A stretch of 64,000 nucleotides of DNA from Flavobacterium psychrophilum (lineage in GTDB: Bacteria > Bacteroidota > Bacteroidia > Flavobacteriales > Flavobacteriaceae), in contig CAMDDB010000004.1 in assembly GCA_945890865.1 (NCBI GenBank), forward strand, positions 124,001 to 188,000, written 5' to 3'. Below, piece after piece: positions 45,721 to 54,505 of this stretch. A program made the translations under genes and the position numbers. Position 1 is the stretch's first letter. The number at the start of each line of letters is the position of its first letter. Under the pieces are notes generated by a model that made no database searches, had not been told where the DNA came from, and was given only the letters and a program-made list of their open reading frames with translations.

Positions 45721-45749
45721 GTCTCTTTTCTTTAAAAGATTTTAAATTA

Positions 45750-46154
45750 CTATTTCTTTCCAGTTGGTGCAGCTGCTTGTCCTGGTTTTGGACGTTTCGC
45801 TCCATACTTAGATCTACGTTGTGTTCTTCCTGCAACACCCGCAGTGTCTAACGCTCCACGAACAATGTGGTAACGCACACCTGGTAAATCTTTTACTCTT
45901 CCACCTCTAACTAATACTATCGAGTGCTCTTGTAGATTGTGGCCTTCTCCAGGAATGTATGCATTCACCTCGTTACCGTTTGTTAAACGAACCCTAGCCA
46001 CCTTTCTCATTGCTGAGTTTGGTTTCTTAGGAGTTGTTGTGTAAACACGAGTACACACACCTCTTCTTTGAGGACAAGAATCTAAAGCAGCCGATTTACT
46101 CTTCTTAGTTATTTGGGTTCTCCCTGATCTTACTAATTGTTGAATTGTTGGCAT
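45750..46154 (-). CDS. rpsL: 30S ribosomal protein S12
   Basis: 134 residues. It is located at the decoding centre. The loop [20 protein letters not shown] keeps the wild-type lysine linked to streptomycin sensitivity, and [18 protein letters not shown] is conserved. It is the first gene of the superoperon, with a strong promoter and a leader of about 50 nt holding a small CCCG/CGGG hairpin. Confidence 0.98.
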   Translation of the reverse strand: MPTIQQLVRSGRTQITKKSKSAALDSCPQRRGVCTRVYTTTPKKPNSAMRKVARVRLTNGNEVNAYIPGEGHNLQEHSIVLVRGGRVKDLPGVRYHIVRGALDTAGVAGRTQRRSKYGAKRPKPGQAAAPTGKK

Positions 46155-46189
46155 AATTAAATACTAAAAATTTTTATTGTTTTATAATT

Positions 46190-46204
46190 CCCGCTTTTTA
46201 CGGG
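46190..46204 (-). promoter_or_regulatory. Small leader hairpin before rpsL
   Basis: CCCG and CGGG arms around a 7-nt A-rich loop (minus strand AACCCCGTAAAAAGCGGGAA), between the rpsL promoter and start. It begins right at the expected 5' end of the mRNA, so it could protect the transcript or act in regulation. Confidence 0.4.
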
Positions 46205-46208
46205 GTTG

Positions 46209-46238
46209 CAAATGTAGGAATTATTTTTTACTTTCCAA
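46209..46238 (-). promoter_or_regulatory. Promoter of rpsL and the ribosomal superoperon
   Basis: On the minus strand TTG (46236-46238, as TTTG), 19 nt, and TACATTTG (46209-46216), a full consensus match. It gives a leader of about 50 nt. Confidence 0.8.
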
Positions 46239-46365
46239 ATCATAATTTATTAATTTTCGATGAACTTTGATTTTTTGTAATTTATTGACTGCTTTATTAT
46301 AACAAAAAAAAGAGGACATTATGGAATATAAAATTTATTTTACTTTTTTTCGTTTCTTTACTGCT

Positions 46366-48027
46366 ATGAAATTATTTATTGTCATTTTGATGTTATTTTT
46401 TTTCCAATTTTCTTTGGGGCAACATTTCTATTTGAATATAAAAGGTGCGTCAGAAGCAGAAAACAAAACCATAGTTAGTCTATCTTATGAACCAAAGCAC
46501 ACAACGGTAGCGGCTTTATTAAACGAACAACTGCGTTTTGAAAAAAATCTTACGCATCAGGGTTTTTTGGATTGGCAACTTTTAGATCAAAAAAAAGTAA
46601 ACGACAGTAGTTTTGTTTTTCAATACCGGCTAGGAAATTTTATAAAATATGCTACCTTATATATAGGTACACTTTCGGCTACTGAAAAATCATTACTGGA
46701 AATAGAAAATGATTCCTTAAATATGGCAACTAATGAAGTTGAAAATTTCATGAAAAGCAAAATTGTACTGTTAGAAAAAAAGGGATATGCGTTAGCCAAT
46801 TTACAATTGATTAATCAGTATAAAAAAGCAAATAACTTGTATTCCGAATTACAGCTTAAACTCAATACAAAACGAAATATTACAGATCTAATAATTGTGG
46901 GTTATGATAAATTTCCTGCAAGTATTAGAAAAACAATTACAAACAATGCAAAGAAAGCTACTTTTAATCAAAATAGCTTATTACAAATTCACGAAACATT
47001 TAATAAGCTGCCTTTTGTGCGCCAATTGAAATATCCAGAAATTCTATTTACCACCGACTCAACCAAGATTTTTGTATATTTAGAGAAATCTAAACCCAAT
47101 AAATTTGATGGTTATTTTGGATTTTCAAATGACAACCAAAACCAAATCACCTTTAACGGTTACTTAGATTTGCAATTGCAAAACATATTCAATTCGGGAG
47201 AAAAAATTAATGTCTACTGGAAAAATGACGGCAACCAACAAACTTCATTTCATCTCGGAACCGAATTGCCCTATCTTTTTAAATTTCCGATTGGAATTAA
47301 AGCCAACTTACGGATTTTCAAACAAGATTCTACGTTTCAAAACTCGATTACTGATTTGAATTTGGGTTATTATTTTTCGTACAACACTAAAGCTTATTTG
47401 GGTTATCAAAAAACAAATTCCGTGGATATCCAAAATACAAACTCCTTTAGCTTGAACGATTTTACAAATACTTTCCTTACTTCGAGTTTTGAACATGTTA
47501 ATTATACTACTGATAATTTTATTTTTCCGGAACGCACAAAAGTGCTTGCTAAAATTGGACTCGGAAACCGAACCCTTTCAAACGCAACATCAAATCAATT
47601 TTTTGGTCAAATAGACGCTAGTCATCATTTCGAATTGAATCAGAAAAATAGCATTTTCCTAAAAAGTCAATGCTATTATTTACAAAGTGACAAGTATGTT
47701 ATTAACGAATTGTATCGCTGTGGTGGGATCAACTCGATACGAGGCTTCAACGAAAACAGCCTGCAAGCCAATGTTTTTAGCGGAATTATGGCAGAATACC
47801 GTTTTTTACTTGCCCCCAACTTGTACCTGCACAGCATCACCGACTACGGCTATTTACAAGACAAAACTTCAGCAACAACAGAAAAACTTTTAGGGCTGGG
47901 TTTTGGATTCGGCTTGTTTACAAAAAATGGCTTCTTCAATTTAATGTATGCCAATGGAAGTACGAGTGATCAATCGATAAAACTATCCAATTCTATAGTA
48001 CACATTAGTTTTAAAACTAATTTTTAA
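46366..48027 (+). CDS. Omp85/BamA-like outer-membrane barrel protein
   Basis: 553 residues from the ATG at 46366, chosen because it opens a compact signal peptide (MKLFIVILMLFFFQFSLGQ). An ATG at 46321, preceded by AGAGG, would add 15 residues and cannot be excluded. The N-terminal half is mixed alpha/beta with POTRA-like units (for example TDLIIVGYDKFPASIRKTIT). The C-terminal half is a strand-rich barrel with GGINSIRGFNENSLQANVF, the conserved RGF lid-lock motif of the Omp85 superfamily, and YRFLLAPNLYLHSITDYGY. It is unlike the full BamA (about 850 residues) and closer to TamA-like or surface-antigen relatives. It is divergent from rpsL and its client is unknown. Confidence 0.75.
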   Translation: MKLFIVILMLFFFQFSLGQHFYLNIKGASEAENKTIVSLSYEPKHTTVAALLNEQLRFEKNLTHQGFLDWQLLDQKKVNDSSFVFQYRLGNFIKYATLYIGTLSATEKSLLEIENDSLNMATNEVENFMKSKIVLLEKKGYALANLQLINQYKKANNLYSELQLKLNTKRNITDLIIVGYDKFPASIRKTITNNAKKATFNQNSLLQIHETFNKLPFVRQLKYPEILFTTDSTKIFVYLEKSKPNKFDGYFGFSNDNQNQITFNGYLDLQLQNIFNSGEKINVYWKNDGNQQTSFHLGTELPYLFKFPIGIKANLRIFKQDSTFQNSITDLNLGYYFSYNTKAYLGYQKTNSVDIQNTNSFSLNDFTNTFLTSSFEHVNYTTDNFIFPERTKVLAKIGLGNRTLSNATSNQFFGQIDASHHFELNQKNSIFLKSQCYYLQSDKYVINELYRCGGINSIRGFNENSLQANVFSGIMAEYRFLLAPNLYLHSITDYGYLQDKTSATTEKLLGLGFGFGLFTKNGFFNLMYANGSTSDQSIKLSNSIVHISFKTNF

Positions 48028-48091
48028 CAAATTTACCCTCCAATGTTAATTTATTTTTAACATAACGTTAACTTATTAAATAAAAAATATT

Positions 48092-48099
48092 TATTTTTG
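48092..48099 (+). promoter_or_regulatory. -7 box of the SusC-like gene
   Basis: TATTTTTG lies 26 nt before the ATG at 48126. A -33 TTG is not obvious (a GTTAAC palindrome is in that area). It shows that a GTG at 48099 in the same frame is inside the promoter and not the start. Confidence 0.55.
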
Positions 48100-48125
48100 T
48101 GATTAATATTATTTATATAACTAAC

Positions 48126-51100
48126 ATGAAAACAAATTTTATTAGGATTTTAACAATCTTTATTTTCTTGATGGGTCATATTATTTATGCACAAGAAAAT
48201 ACAGTATCAGGTACCGTTGTTGATAACAATGGACTTGCAATGCCGGGAGTAACCGTAACCATAAAAGGTACTAAATCGGGTACTCAAACTGATTTTGATG
48301 GAAAATTTAGCCTCAAAGCAAATGAAAATCAAATCTTAGTTTTTAGTTTCATTGGGATGAAAACCCAAGAAATTGCTGCAACTACCAAAGTAATTAATTT
48401 GACAATGTATGAAAATGCACAAGAATTAAGAGAGGTTGTAGTAACAGCATTAGGAATTAAAAGAGAGCGTAAAGCACTTGGTTATGCAACCCAACAAGTA
48501 AAAGGAGACGATATTTCCGATACACCAATTGCCAACTTTGCGGATGCATTATCTGGAGAAGTGGCTGGTTTGGACATTTCTTCTTCAGGAACTATGGCGG
48601 GATCTGCAAACATTATTGTAAGAGGGTATAATTCCATTTATGGTAACAACCAAGCGTTAATTGTAATTGACGGAACACCCGTAAATAATGAAACGTACAA
48701 CAGTTCAAACCAAAGAACTGGAAGGGGTGGTTATGACTACGGAAATGCTGCTTCAGACATCAATCCAGATGATATTGAATCACTAAACGTTCTTAAAGGA
48801 GCTGCAGCAACTGCACTTTATGGTTCAAGAGCATCAAATGGTGCCATCATTATCACCACAAAAAAAGGAAAAAATGATACTGGAATGGGAGTAAGTGTTA
48901 CTTCATCGCTAACTGTAGGTAGCGTGGACAAAGAAACCTTACCAAGATATCAAAACAAATATGGTGCAGGTTATGGCGCATATTATGATGACCCAAGTGG
49001 TTATTTTAGTTATTTTGATTTCGACGGTAACGGATCTAATGATTTAGTTGTTCCGTTTACTGAAGACGCTTCTTATGGAGCGGCTTTTGATCCAAATTTA
49101 ATGGTTTATCAATGGCCTTCTATTTTCCCACAATTAGATTCTTATGGTCAAGCTACACCTTGGGTTGCTGGCGCAAATAATCCAAATTATATTTGGGAAA
49201 CTGCATTAACTAACACCAACTCGGTTTCATTTGGACAAAGCGATGACAAAAACTCGTTCCGCTTAGGTTTTACCAATAAATCGCAAGAGGGTGTGATGCC
49301 AAACAGCAAACTTTTAAGAAATACACTAACCTTTTCTGGAAGTACTAAATTAAGTGATAAATTAAAAGCTTCTATTGACTTCACATATACTGATAATAAA
49401 GTAAATGGAAGAAATGGTACAGGTTATGATTCAAAAAATCCAATGCAAGCTTTTAGACAATGGTGGCAAACCAATGTGGATTTGAAACAACAAAAAGAAG
49501 CATTCTTCAGCACAGGCCAAAACATTACTTGGAATGTAAACAGTGTTGATGATTTGTCTCCTATATATACAGACAACGTGTATTGGACATTGTTCAAAAA
49601 TTATCAAAACGACAGAAGAAATAGATTTACAGGTAACACTTCTTTAGTGTATGATGTAAATAAATGGTTTAACATCTTAGGCCGTTTCTCTTTTGATTCG
49701 TACTCAGAAATTAGAGAAGAAAGAACAGAAGTAGGTTCTGCAGATCCTTCCAGTTATTATGTAAACAATCGCAATGTATCTGAAATGAACTATGACTTAA
49801 TGGGTAATTTCAATTTCAACATTACTGACGATCTTAATTTTGATGGTTTAGTTGGTTTTAACTTGCGTGTTAACAAATTAAACAGCTTAGGAATATCTAC
49901 AAATGGTGGAATTGTTACACCGGGATTATTCACATTAGCAAACAGTTTAAACCCAATTACTTCTGATAATATTGCTAAAACAGATTACACCAAAAAAGTT
50001 GATGGTGTTTTTGCAAAAGCGGGTCTTGGTTACAAAGGAACCTATTACTTTGATGCAACAATACGAAGAGACCGCTCTTCTTCATTACCAAAAGAAAACA
50101 ATACGTATTATTACCCATCGGTATCATCAAGTATTGTTTTCTCTAATCTAGTAGATTATTCTTGGTTAAATTTTGGTAAATTTAGAATCAATTATGCCGA
50201 AGTTGGTAGTGATACTGACCCTTATAATGTATACAATACTTATGACATTAATTCAGGATTTGGCGGCAATGCCAGTGGATCTAATCCATCGGTATTCAAC
50301 AACCCTAACTTGAAACCTGAAAAATCAAAAGACATAGAAATTGGTATGGAATTACAAACTCTTGACAATAGATTAGGATTGGATTTTTCATACTACAAAA
50401 GAAAAACAGTCGATTTGATTACGCCGCTTGATGTATCAACTGCAACAGGATCTTCAAATTTATGGTTAAATGCTGGTGATATTGAAAACCGTGGTATCGA
50501 ATTGGTATTGTCGGGTACACCTATCAAAACAGATGATTTTAGTTGGAATGTAAAATTAAATTTTGCACAAAACCAAAGTGAAATTACACGCTTAGCTGAA
50601 GGAACAGAATTTATTAGACTTGCTAGTGTTCAAGGTGGTGTTTCATTAGGAGCGCAACTTGGAGAAGCATTTGGGGTAATTAGAGGTAGTGATTATATTT
50701 ATCATGCAAATGGTCAACCCATAGTTTATACTGCTGCAGACGCACCGTCATCTTCTTGGATCGGAAAATATGCTAGAACAGCAACAAATGACAAGGCGAT
50801 CGGTAACATTAACCCTGATTGGACGGGAGGTTTGAAAAATATTTTCAAATATAAAAATATGAATTTAAGCTTCTTGATTGATGTTCAAAAAGGAGGAGAT
50901 GTGTTTTCACTTGACACCTACTATGGTTACGCAACAGGTCTATACGACTTTACAGCTGGTAACAACCACTTAGGAAATCCTGTAAGAAACGCAATTGCCG
51001 ACGGTGGAGGACTTTTATTACAAGGTGTAAATGCTGATGGTTCACCAAACACAACTGTTGGAGATGCTACAGATTACAGAAACGGTTGGGGTTATGCCAG

Positions 51101-51371
51101 AACTCCTAATGCTGCTCACGTTTATGATGCATCGTTTGTGAAATTGAGAGAAGTATCTTTTGGTTATAATTTTTCGCAAACCTTTGCTAAAAAATTACAC
51201 GTAAACAATTTATCCTTATCGCTTATTGGAAGAAATCTTTGGATTATTCACAAGAACACCCCTTATGCTGATCCAGAAGCTGGTTTAAGTGCTGGAAACG
51301 TTCAAGGAAATCAATCTGGAGCTTATCCATCGGTTAAAGAAATTGGAGCAAGTTTAAAATTTGAATTTTAA
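48126..51371 (+). CDS. SusC/RagA family TonB-linked outer-membrane protein
   Basis: 1081 residues from the ATG at 48126. The signal peptide (ending MGHIIYAQ) is followed by a carboxypeptidase-regulatory-like domain (TVSGTVVDNNGLAMPGVTVT, about 30-110) and a plug domain with the SusC signatures LREVVVTALGIKRERKALGY and LNVLKGAAATALYGSRASNG. A long barrel follows, ending VKEIGASLKFEF. With its SusD partner it takes up a glycan, peptide or other nutrient with energy from TonB. No glycoside hydrolase, peptidase or sigma/anti-sigma genes lie beside it, so the substrate cannot be inferred. Confidence 0.93.
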   Translation: MKTNFIRILTIFIFLMGHIIYAQENTVSGTVVDNNGLAMPGVTVTIKGTKSGTQTDFDGKFSLKANENQILVFSFIGMKTQEIAATTKVINLTMYENAQELREVVVTALGIKRERKALGYATQQVKGDDISDTPIANFADALSGEVAGLDISSSGTMAGSANIIVRGYNSIYGNNQALIVIDGTPVNNETYNSSNQRTGRGGYDYGNAASDINPDDIESLNVLKGAAATALYGSRASNGAIIITTKKGKNDTGMGVSVTSSLTVGSVDKETLPRYQNKYGAGYGAYYDDPSGYFSYFDFDGNGSNDLVVPFTEDASYGAAFDPNLMVYQWPSIFPQLDSYGQATPWVAGANNPNYIWETALTNTNSVSFGQSDDKNSFRLGFTNKSQEGVMPNSKLLRNTLTFSGSTKLSDKLKASIDFTYTDNKVNGRNGTGYDSKNPMQAFRQWWQTNVDLKQQKEAFFSTGQNITWNVNSVDDLSPIYTDNVYWTLFKNYQNDRRNRFTGNTSLVYDVNKWFNILGRFSFDSYSEIREERTEVGSADPSSYYVNNRNVSEMNYDLMGNFNFNITDDLNFDGLVGFNLRVNKLNSLGISTNGGIVTPGLFTLANSLNPITSDNIAKTDYTKKVDGVFAKAGLGYKGTYYFDATIRRDRSSSLPKENNTYYYPSVSSSIVFSNLVDYSWLNFGKFRINYAEVGSDTDPYNVYNTYDINSGFGGNASGSNPSVFNNPNLKPEKSKDIEIGMELQTLDNRLGLDFSYYKRKTVDLITPLDVSTATGSSNLWLNAGDIENRGIELVLSGTPIKTDDFSWNVKLNFAQNQSEITRLAEGTEFIRLASVQGGVSLGAQLGEAFGVIRGSDYIYHANGQPIVYTAADAPSSSWIGKYARTATNDKAIGNINPDWTGGLKNIFKYKNMNLSFLIDVQKGGDVFSLDTYYGYATGLYDFTAGNNHLGNPVRNAIADGGGLLLQGVNADGSPNTTVGDATDYRNGWGYARTPNAAHVYDASFVKLREVSFGYNFSQTFAKKLHVNNLSLSLIGRNLWIIHKNTPYADPEAGLSAGNVQGNQSGAYPSVKEIGASLKFEF

Positions 51372-51374
51372 AAA

Positions 51375-52796
51375 ATGAAAAAAATGAAAAGATATTTATT
51401 ACTAATTTCAACTTTAATCATCGCTTCTTGTGCCTCAGATGAAGCGTATGAGGATTTGAATAAAGACCCAAACAAACCCACAAATATTTCAGCAGAAGCC
51501 TTGTTTACTTCTTCTACGAAAAGTTTGTTTGACCAAATGGAAAGTACCAATGTAAATACGAATGTATTTAGATTGTTTGCACAATATTGGACAGAAACAA
51601 CCTATATTGACGAGGCTAATTATGATTTAGTAACCCGAAACATTACGGGTAATCATTTCTCAGAATTATACAGAGATGTATTGTATGATCTAAAAGATGC
51701 CAAAGGAAAAGTGACTTCGGATACTAAAAAAGGAATGATTGAAGTATTAGAAGTATATACTTGGCAACAATTAGTAGACACATTTGGAAACATCCCTTAT
51801 TCTGAAGCTTTGAATGGTTCTAATACACCAACGCCAGCTTATGATGACGCTAAAACAATTTATATTGATTTATTTGCCCGAATTAATGCGGCTTTAACTC
51901 AATTAAATTCTAGTGACGCTGCCTTTACATCAGCGGATAACATTTATGGTGGTGATATTGCGAAATGGAAAAAATTTGCCAATTCACTAAAATTAAAATT
52001 AGCCATGAGAGTTGCTGATGTTCCTGCTATGGCCACTCAATCAAAAGCGGAAGCAGAAGCAGCCATTGCAGCTGGAGTATTCACTTCAAATAGTGACAAT
52101 GCAACTTTATCGTATGAGTCATCGACGCCAAATACAAATCCTATATGGGTAGATCTTGTACAATCTGGAAGAAGTGATTTTGTAGCGGCAAACACAATTA
52201 TTAACCATATGAATACTTTAAATGATCCAAGAAGAGCATCGTTCTTTGACGCCAATCTTGGAGCTGGTGTTTACACTGGAGGTATTTATGGCGCTAGTAG
52301 CCCATTCGCAAATTACACGCATATTGGCGAAACATTGCATGATCCAACTTTTAGAGGAGTTTTAATGGACTTATCAGAAGTAGAATTCTTATTAGCAGAA
52401 GCAAAAGAAAGAAATTATACAGCCTCTGGAACCGCTCAATCGCATTATAATGCTGCAATTACAGCATCTATGGAAGACTGGGGTGTTAGTTCCGCAGCTA
52501 TTGCAACCTATTTAGCAAGACCAAATGTAGCTTACACTGCTCCAGGAACTTGGAGAGCTAAAATTGGATTACAATTTTGGATCGCAATGTACAACAGAGG
52601 ATTTGAAGGTTGGTCTGTATACAGAAAATATGATGCGCCTGTATTAAATATTGCTGCAGGTTCAGGTTTACCTGTTCCTAAAAGATATACCTACCCCGTA
52701 AGTGAACAAACATTGAATGGTGTAAATTACCAAAGTGCTTCTTCAGCTATCGGTGGCGATTTGTTAACCACAAAACTGTTTTGGGATATCAATTAA
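51375..52796 (+). CDS. SusD/RagB family lipoprotein
   Basis: 473 residues. A lipoprotein signal (LIIASC, cysteine at residue 19) is followed by a SusD-like_2-type sequence: DLNKDPNKPTNISAEALFTS near the start, TPAYDDAKTIYIDLFARINA, and EVEFLLAEAKERNYT in the TPR-like scaffold. It caps the SusC barrel on the cell surface and binds the substrate. It begins 3 nt after the SusC stop, so the two are an operon. A terminator follows at 52817-52848. Confidence 0.92.
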   Translation: MKKMKRYLLLISTLIIASCASDEAYEDLNKDPNKPTNISAEALFTSSTKSLFDQMESTNVNTNVFRLFAQYWTETTYIDEANYDLVTRNITGNHFSELYRDVLYDLKDAKGKVTSDTKKGMIEVLEVYTWQQLVDTFGNIPYSEALNGSNTPTPAYDDAKTIYIDLFARINAALTQLNSSDAAFTSADNIYGGDIAKWKKFANSLKLKLAMRVADVPAMATQSKAEAEAAIAAGVFTSNSDNATLSYESSTPNTNPIWVDLVQSGRSDFVAANTIINHMNTLNDPRRASFFDANLGAGVYTGGIYGASSPFANYTHIGETLHDPTFRGVLMDLSEVEFLLAEAKERNYTASGTAQSHYNAAITASMEDWGVSSAAIATYLARPNVAYTAPGTWRAKIGLQFWIAMYNRGFEGWSVYRKYDAPVLNIAAGSGLPVPKRYTYPVSEQTLNGVNYQSASSAIGGDLLTTKLFWDIN

Positions 52797-52816
52797 TTAT
52801 TTTTTTGAGTTATGAA

Positions 52817-52848
52817 GAAACCGTCACCTAGTGTGGCGGTTTTTTTTT
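52817..52848 (+). terminator. Terminator of the susCD operon
   Basis: The stem AACCGTCAC / GTGGCGGTT-type pairing (one G-U pair) with a 5-nt loop is followed by eight T. The T-run ends in the first base of the rlmB -7 box, so stop and restart signals are merged. Confidence 0.88.
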
Positions 52849-52855
52849 ATCTTTG
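52848..52855 (+). promoter_or_regulatory. -7 box of rlmB, 4 nt from its start codon
   Basis: TATCTTTG followed by CGCC and the ATG at 52860. Its -33 region would lie inside the terminator hairpin of the upstream operon. It implies a nearly leaderless rlmB message. Confidence 0.6.
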
Positions 52856-52859
52856 CGCC

Positions 52860-53597
52860 ATGGAAAAAGACAACCAAATATTCGGGATTAGAGCAATTAT
52901 TGAAGCAATTAACGCTAAAAAGGAAATTGATAAAGTTTTCGTTCAAAAAGAAGCACAAGGCGACTTGATGCACGATTTGATGAAAACGATGAAAAGAAAC
53001 AACATCAACTTCTCGTATGTTCCGGTTGAAAAACTAAACCGATTAACACCCAATAATCACCAAGGCGCGGTGGCAACCATTGCTCCTATTTCTTTTGTTT
53101 CCTTAGAAACTTTAGTAGAAAGCGTTATTGAAACTGGTAAAAAACCTTTATTCCTAATTTTAGACCAATTATCTGATGCGCGTAACTTTGGCGCCATCAT
53201 TAGAACTGCAGAATGTACGGGCGTTGACGGAATCATTATCCAAAAACAAGGTTCGGCTCCAGTGAATGGCGATACGGTTAAAACATCGGCTGGCGCGGTG
53301 TTCAATGTGCCTATTTGCAAAGTAGACCACATCAAAGATGCCATTTTTTACTTACAAGGATCTGGAATTAAAACAGTGGCGGCTACTGAAAAAACGGAAC
53401 ATCATATCTACGACATTAACCTCAACGAAGGTGTTGCCATTATTTTGGGTAGCGAAGACAGAGGTGTAAACCCTTCGGTATTGAAAATTGTAGATGAAAA
53501 AGCAAAATTACCCATGTTTGGTTCTATCGAATCGTTAAATGTTTCTGTTGCTTGTGGGGCATTTTTGTATGAAGCTTTGAGACAGAGACTAAATTAG
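52860..53597 (+). CDS. rlmB: 23S rRNA (guanosine-2'-O-)-methyltransferase RlmB-like (SpoU/TrmH family)
   Basis: 245 residues from the ATG at 52860. The N-terminal SpoU substrate-binding domain (QIFGIRAIIEAINAKKEIDK) is followed by a SPOUT methyltransferase domain with the knot motifs LILDQLSDARNFGAIIRTAE, AIILGSEDRGV and LPMFGSIESLNVSVACGAF. It is likely to methylate a guanosine ribose in the 23S P-loop (G2251 in E. coli); a related target such as a tRNA cannot be excluded. The upstream in-frame ATG at 52812 lies in the terminator of the previous operon and is not a credible start. Confidence 0.88.
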   Translation: MEKDNQIFGIRAIIEAINAKKEIDKVFVQKEAQGDLMHDLMKTMKRNNINFSYVPVEKLNRLTPNNHQGAVATIAPISFVSLETLVESVIETGKKPLFLILDQLSDARNFGAIIRTAECTGVDGIIIQKQGSAPVNGDTVKTSAGAVFNVPICKVDHIKDAIFYLQGSGIKTVAATEKTEHHIYDINLNEGVAIILGSEDRGVNPSVLKIVDEKAKLPMFGSIESLNVSVACGAFLYEALRQRLN

Positions 53598-53603
53598 TCG
53601 ATT

Positions 53604-53681
53604 TTTCAATGTGCCAATGTGCCAATAGTTTTTTGAGTAAATTCATTTCAATTGGCTAATTGACGTATTGCCACATTAACT
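53604..53681. repeat. Inverted octamer arrays between convergent rlmB and rhomboid genes
   Basis: On the left three units in reverse orientation (53604-53627: TTTCAATG, TGCCAATG, TGCCAATA), then 22 nt, then four units in forward orientation (53650-53681: AATTGGCT, AATTGACG, TATTGCCA, CATTAACT). These are versions of the [AC]ATTGnC[AT] octamer seen at 1790 and 3549. The opposed arms could form an imperfect stem. The last unit touches the stop codon of the rhomboid gene. Confidence 0.75.
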
Positions 53682-54433
53682 CATTTTTTACCTCCCAAAA
53701 ACTCATACACCACTTTTACAGAAGAATTGAAGTACTCTTTAATAACTTCTTCGGGTTTTGGCGGCGGATTAAAGTTTCCTTTTTCATCAAAATTTTTCAT
53801 AAATGGGTCGTGCTCCGGATTAAAATCGGGTTGTTGCCATTCATAAAAAATTGTATTTCCAAACTGTGGGGTTTTCAAAAGTAAGGCTAATGCCAATCCT
53901 ACTACAAATCCTGCCAAATGACCTTCCCAGGAAATCCCTTCTTTTACATTCGGAAACATATACCAAACACTTCCGCCGTATAAAATTACGATGGTAAATG
54001 ATAAAGCGACCAATCGGTAATATTTGGTAAAAATGCCTTTGAAAAAAATAAAACTCACCAAAGTATAGATCAATCCGCTGGCGCCAATATGATAACTTGG
54101 TCTACCTAATAACCACGTTCCCAATCCTGAGAAGAGAATCCCTAAAAACAAGACCACAAAAGATTGTTCTTTGTAGAAATATCTTAAAATAGGCAATAAA
54201 ACCAACAACGCAATAGAATTATTGGCCAAATGCTCCATATCGCCATGCAAAAAAGGGCTGAATAGAATTCCTTTTAACCCGAAAACTTCTCTTGGAAACA
54301 CTCCAAAATGGGACAAACTATAATGAAAATGCAATTCATACCAAAAAACCAACCATAAAGTAAATACAAAAAACAGCGGCAATAAAATGACCGCTTTCGT
54401 AAACTGAAAAGGATTGTCGTGCTGTTTTTCCAT
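53681..54433 (-). CDS. Rhomboid family intramembrane serine protease
   Basis: 250 residues with six or seven membrane helices. The catalytic serine is in IGASGLIYTLVSFIF and the histidine in WEGHLAGFVVGLALAL. The oxyanion-side HGDMEHLANNSIALLVLLPIL in helix 2 is the H-x3-H-x2-N motif. It cuts membrane proteins within the bilayer, and its substrates are unknown. The C-terminal 50 residues are cytosolic, with a proline-rich segment (FNPPPKPEEVIKEYF). A -7 box TATCTTTG lies near 54443-54450, about 10 nt before the start. Confidence 0.9.
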   Translation of the reverse strand: MEKQHDNPFQFTKAVILLPLFFVFTLWLVFWYELHFHYSLSHFGVFPREVFGLKGILFSPFLHGDMEHLANNSIALLVLLPILRYFYKEQSFVVLFLGILFSGLGTWLLGRPSYHIGASGLIYTLVSFIFFKGIFTKYYRLVALSFTIVILYGGSVWYMFPNVKEGISWEGHLAGFVVGLALALLLKTPQFGNTIFYEWQQPDFNPEHDPFMKNFDEKGNFNPPPKPEEVIKEYFNSSVKVVYEFLGGKK

Positions 54434-54442
54434 ATTTTTAAG

Positions 54443-54450
54443 TACCCAAA
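54443..54450 (-). promoter_or_regulatory. -7 box of the rhomboid gene
   Basis: TATCTTTG on the minus strand shortly before the ATG at 54433; no clear -33 TTG at the right distance. Confidence 0.4.
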
Positions 54451-54493
54451 GATAAAGCCAAAAATAATGTTATGCACATTTGTCATAAAATTG

Positions 54494-54501
54494 TAATTTT
54501 A
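54494..54501 (+). promoter_or_regulatory. Near-consensus -7 box of rarA, 4 nt from its start codon
   Basis: TAATTTTA (last base A instead of G) followed by CATC and the ATG at 54506. The spacing equals that of the UpxY-like, recR, rlmB and TPR genes. Confidence 0.4.
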
Positions 54502-54505
54502 CATC

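Noticed and set aside
52812..52859. An upstream ATG for rlmB
   Set aside because: It lies in the susCD terminator hairpin, and family members begin at the ATG at 52860.
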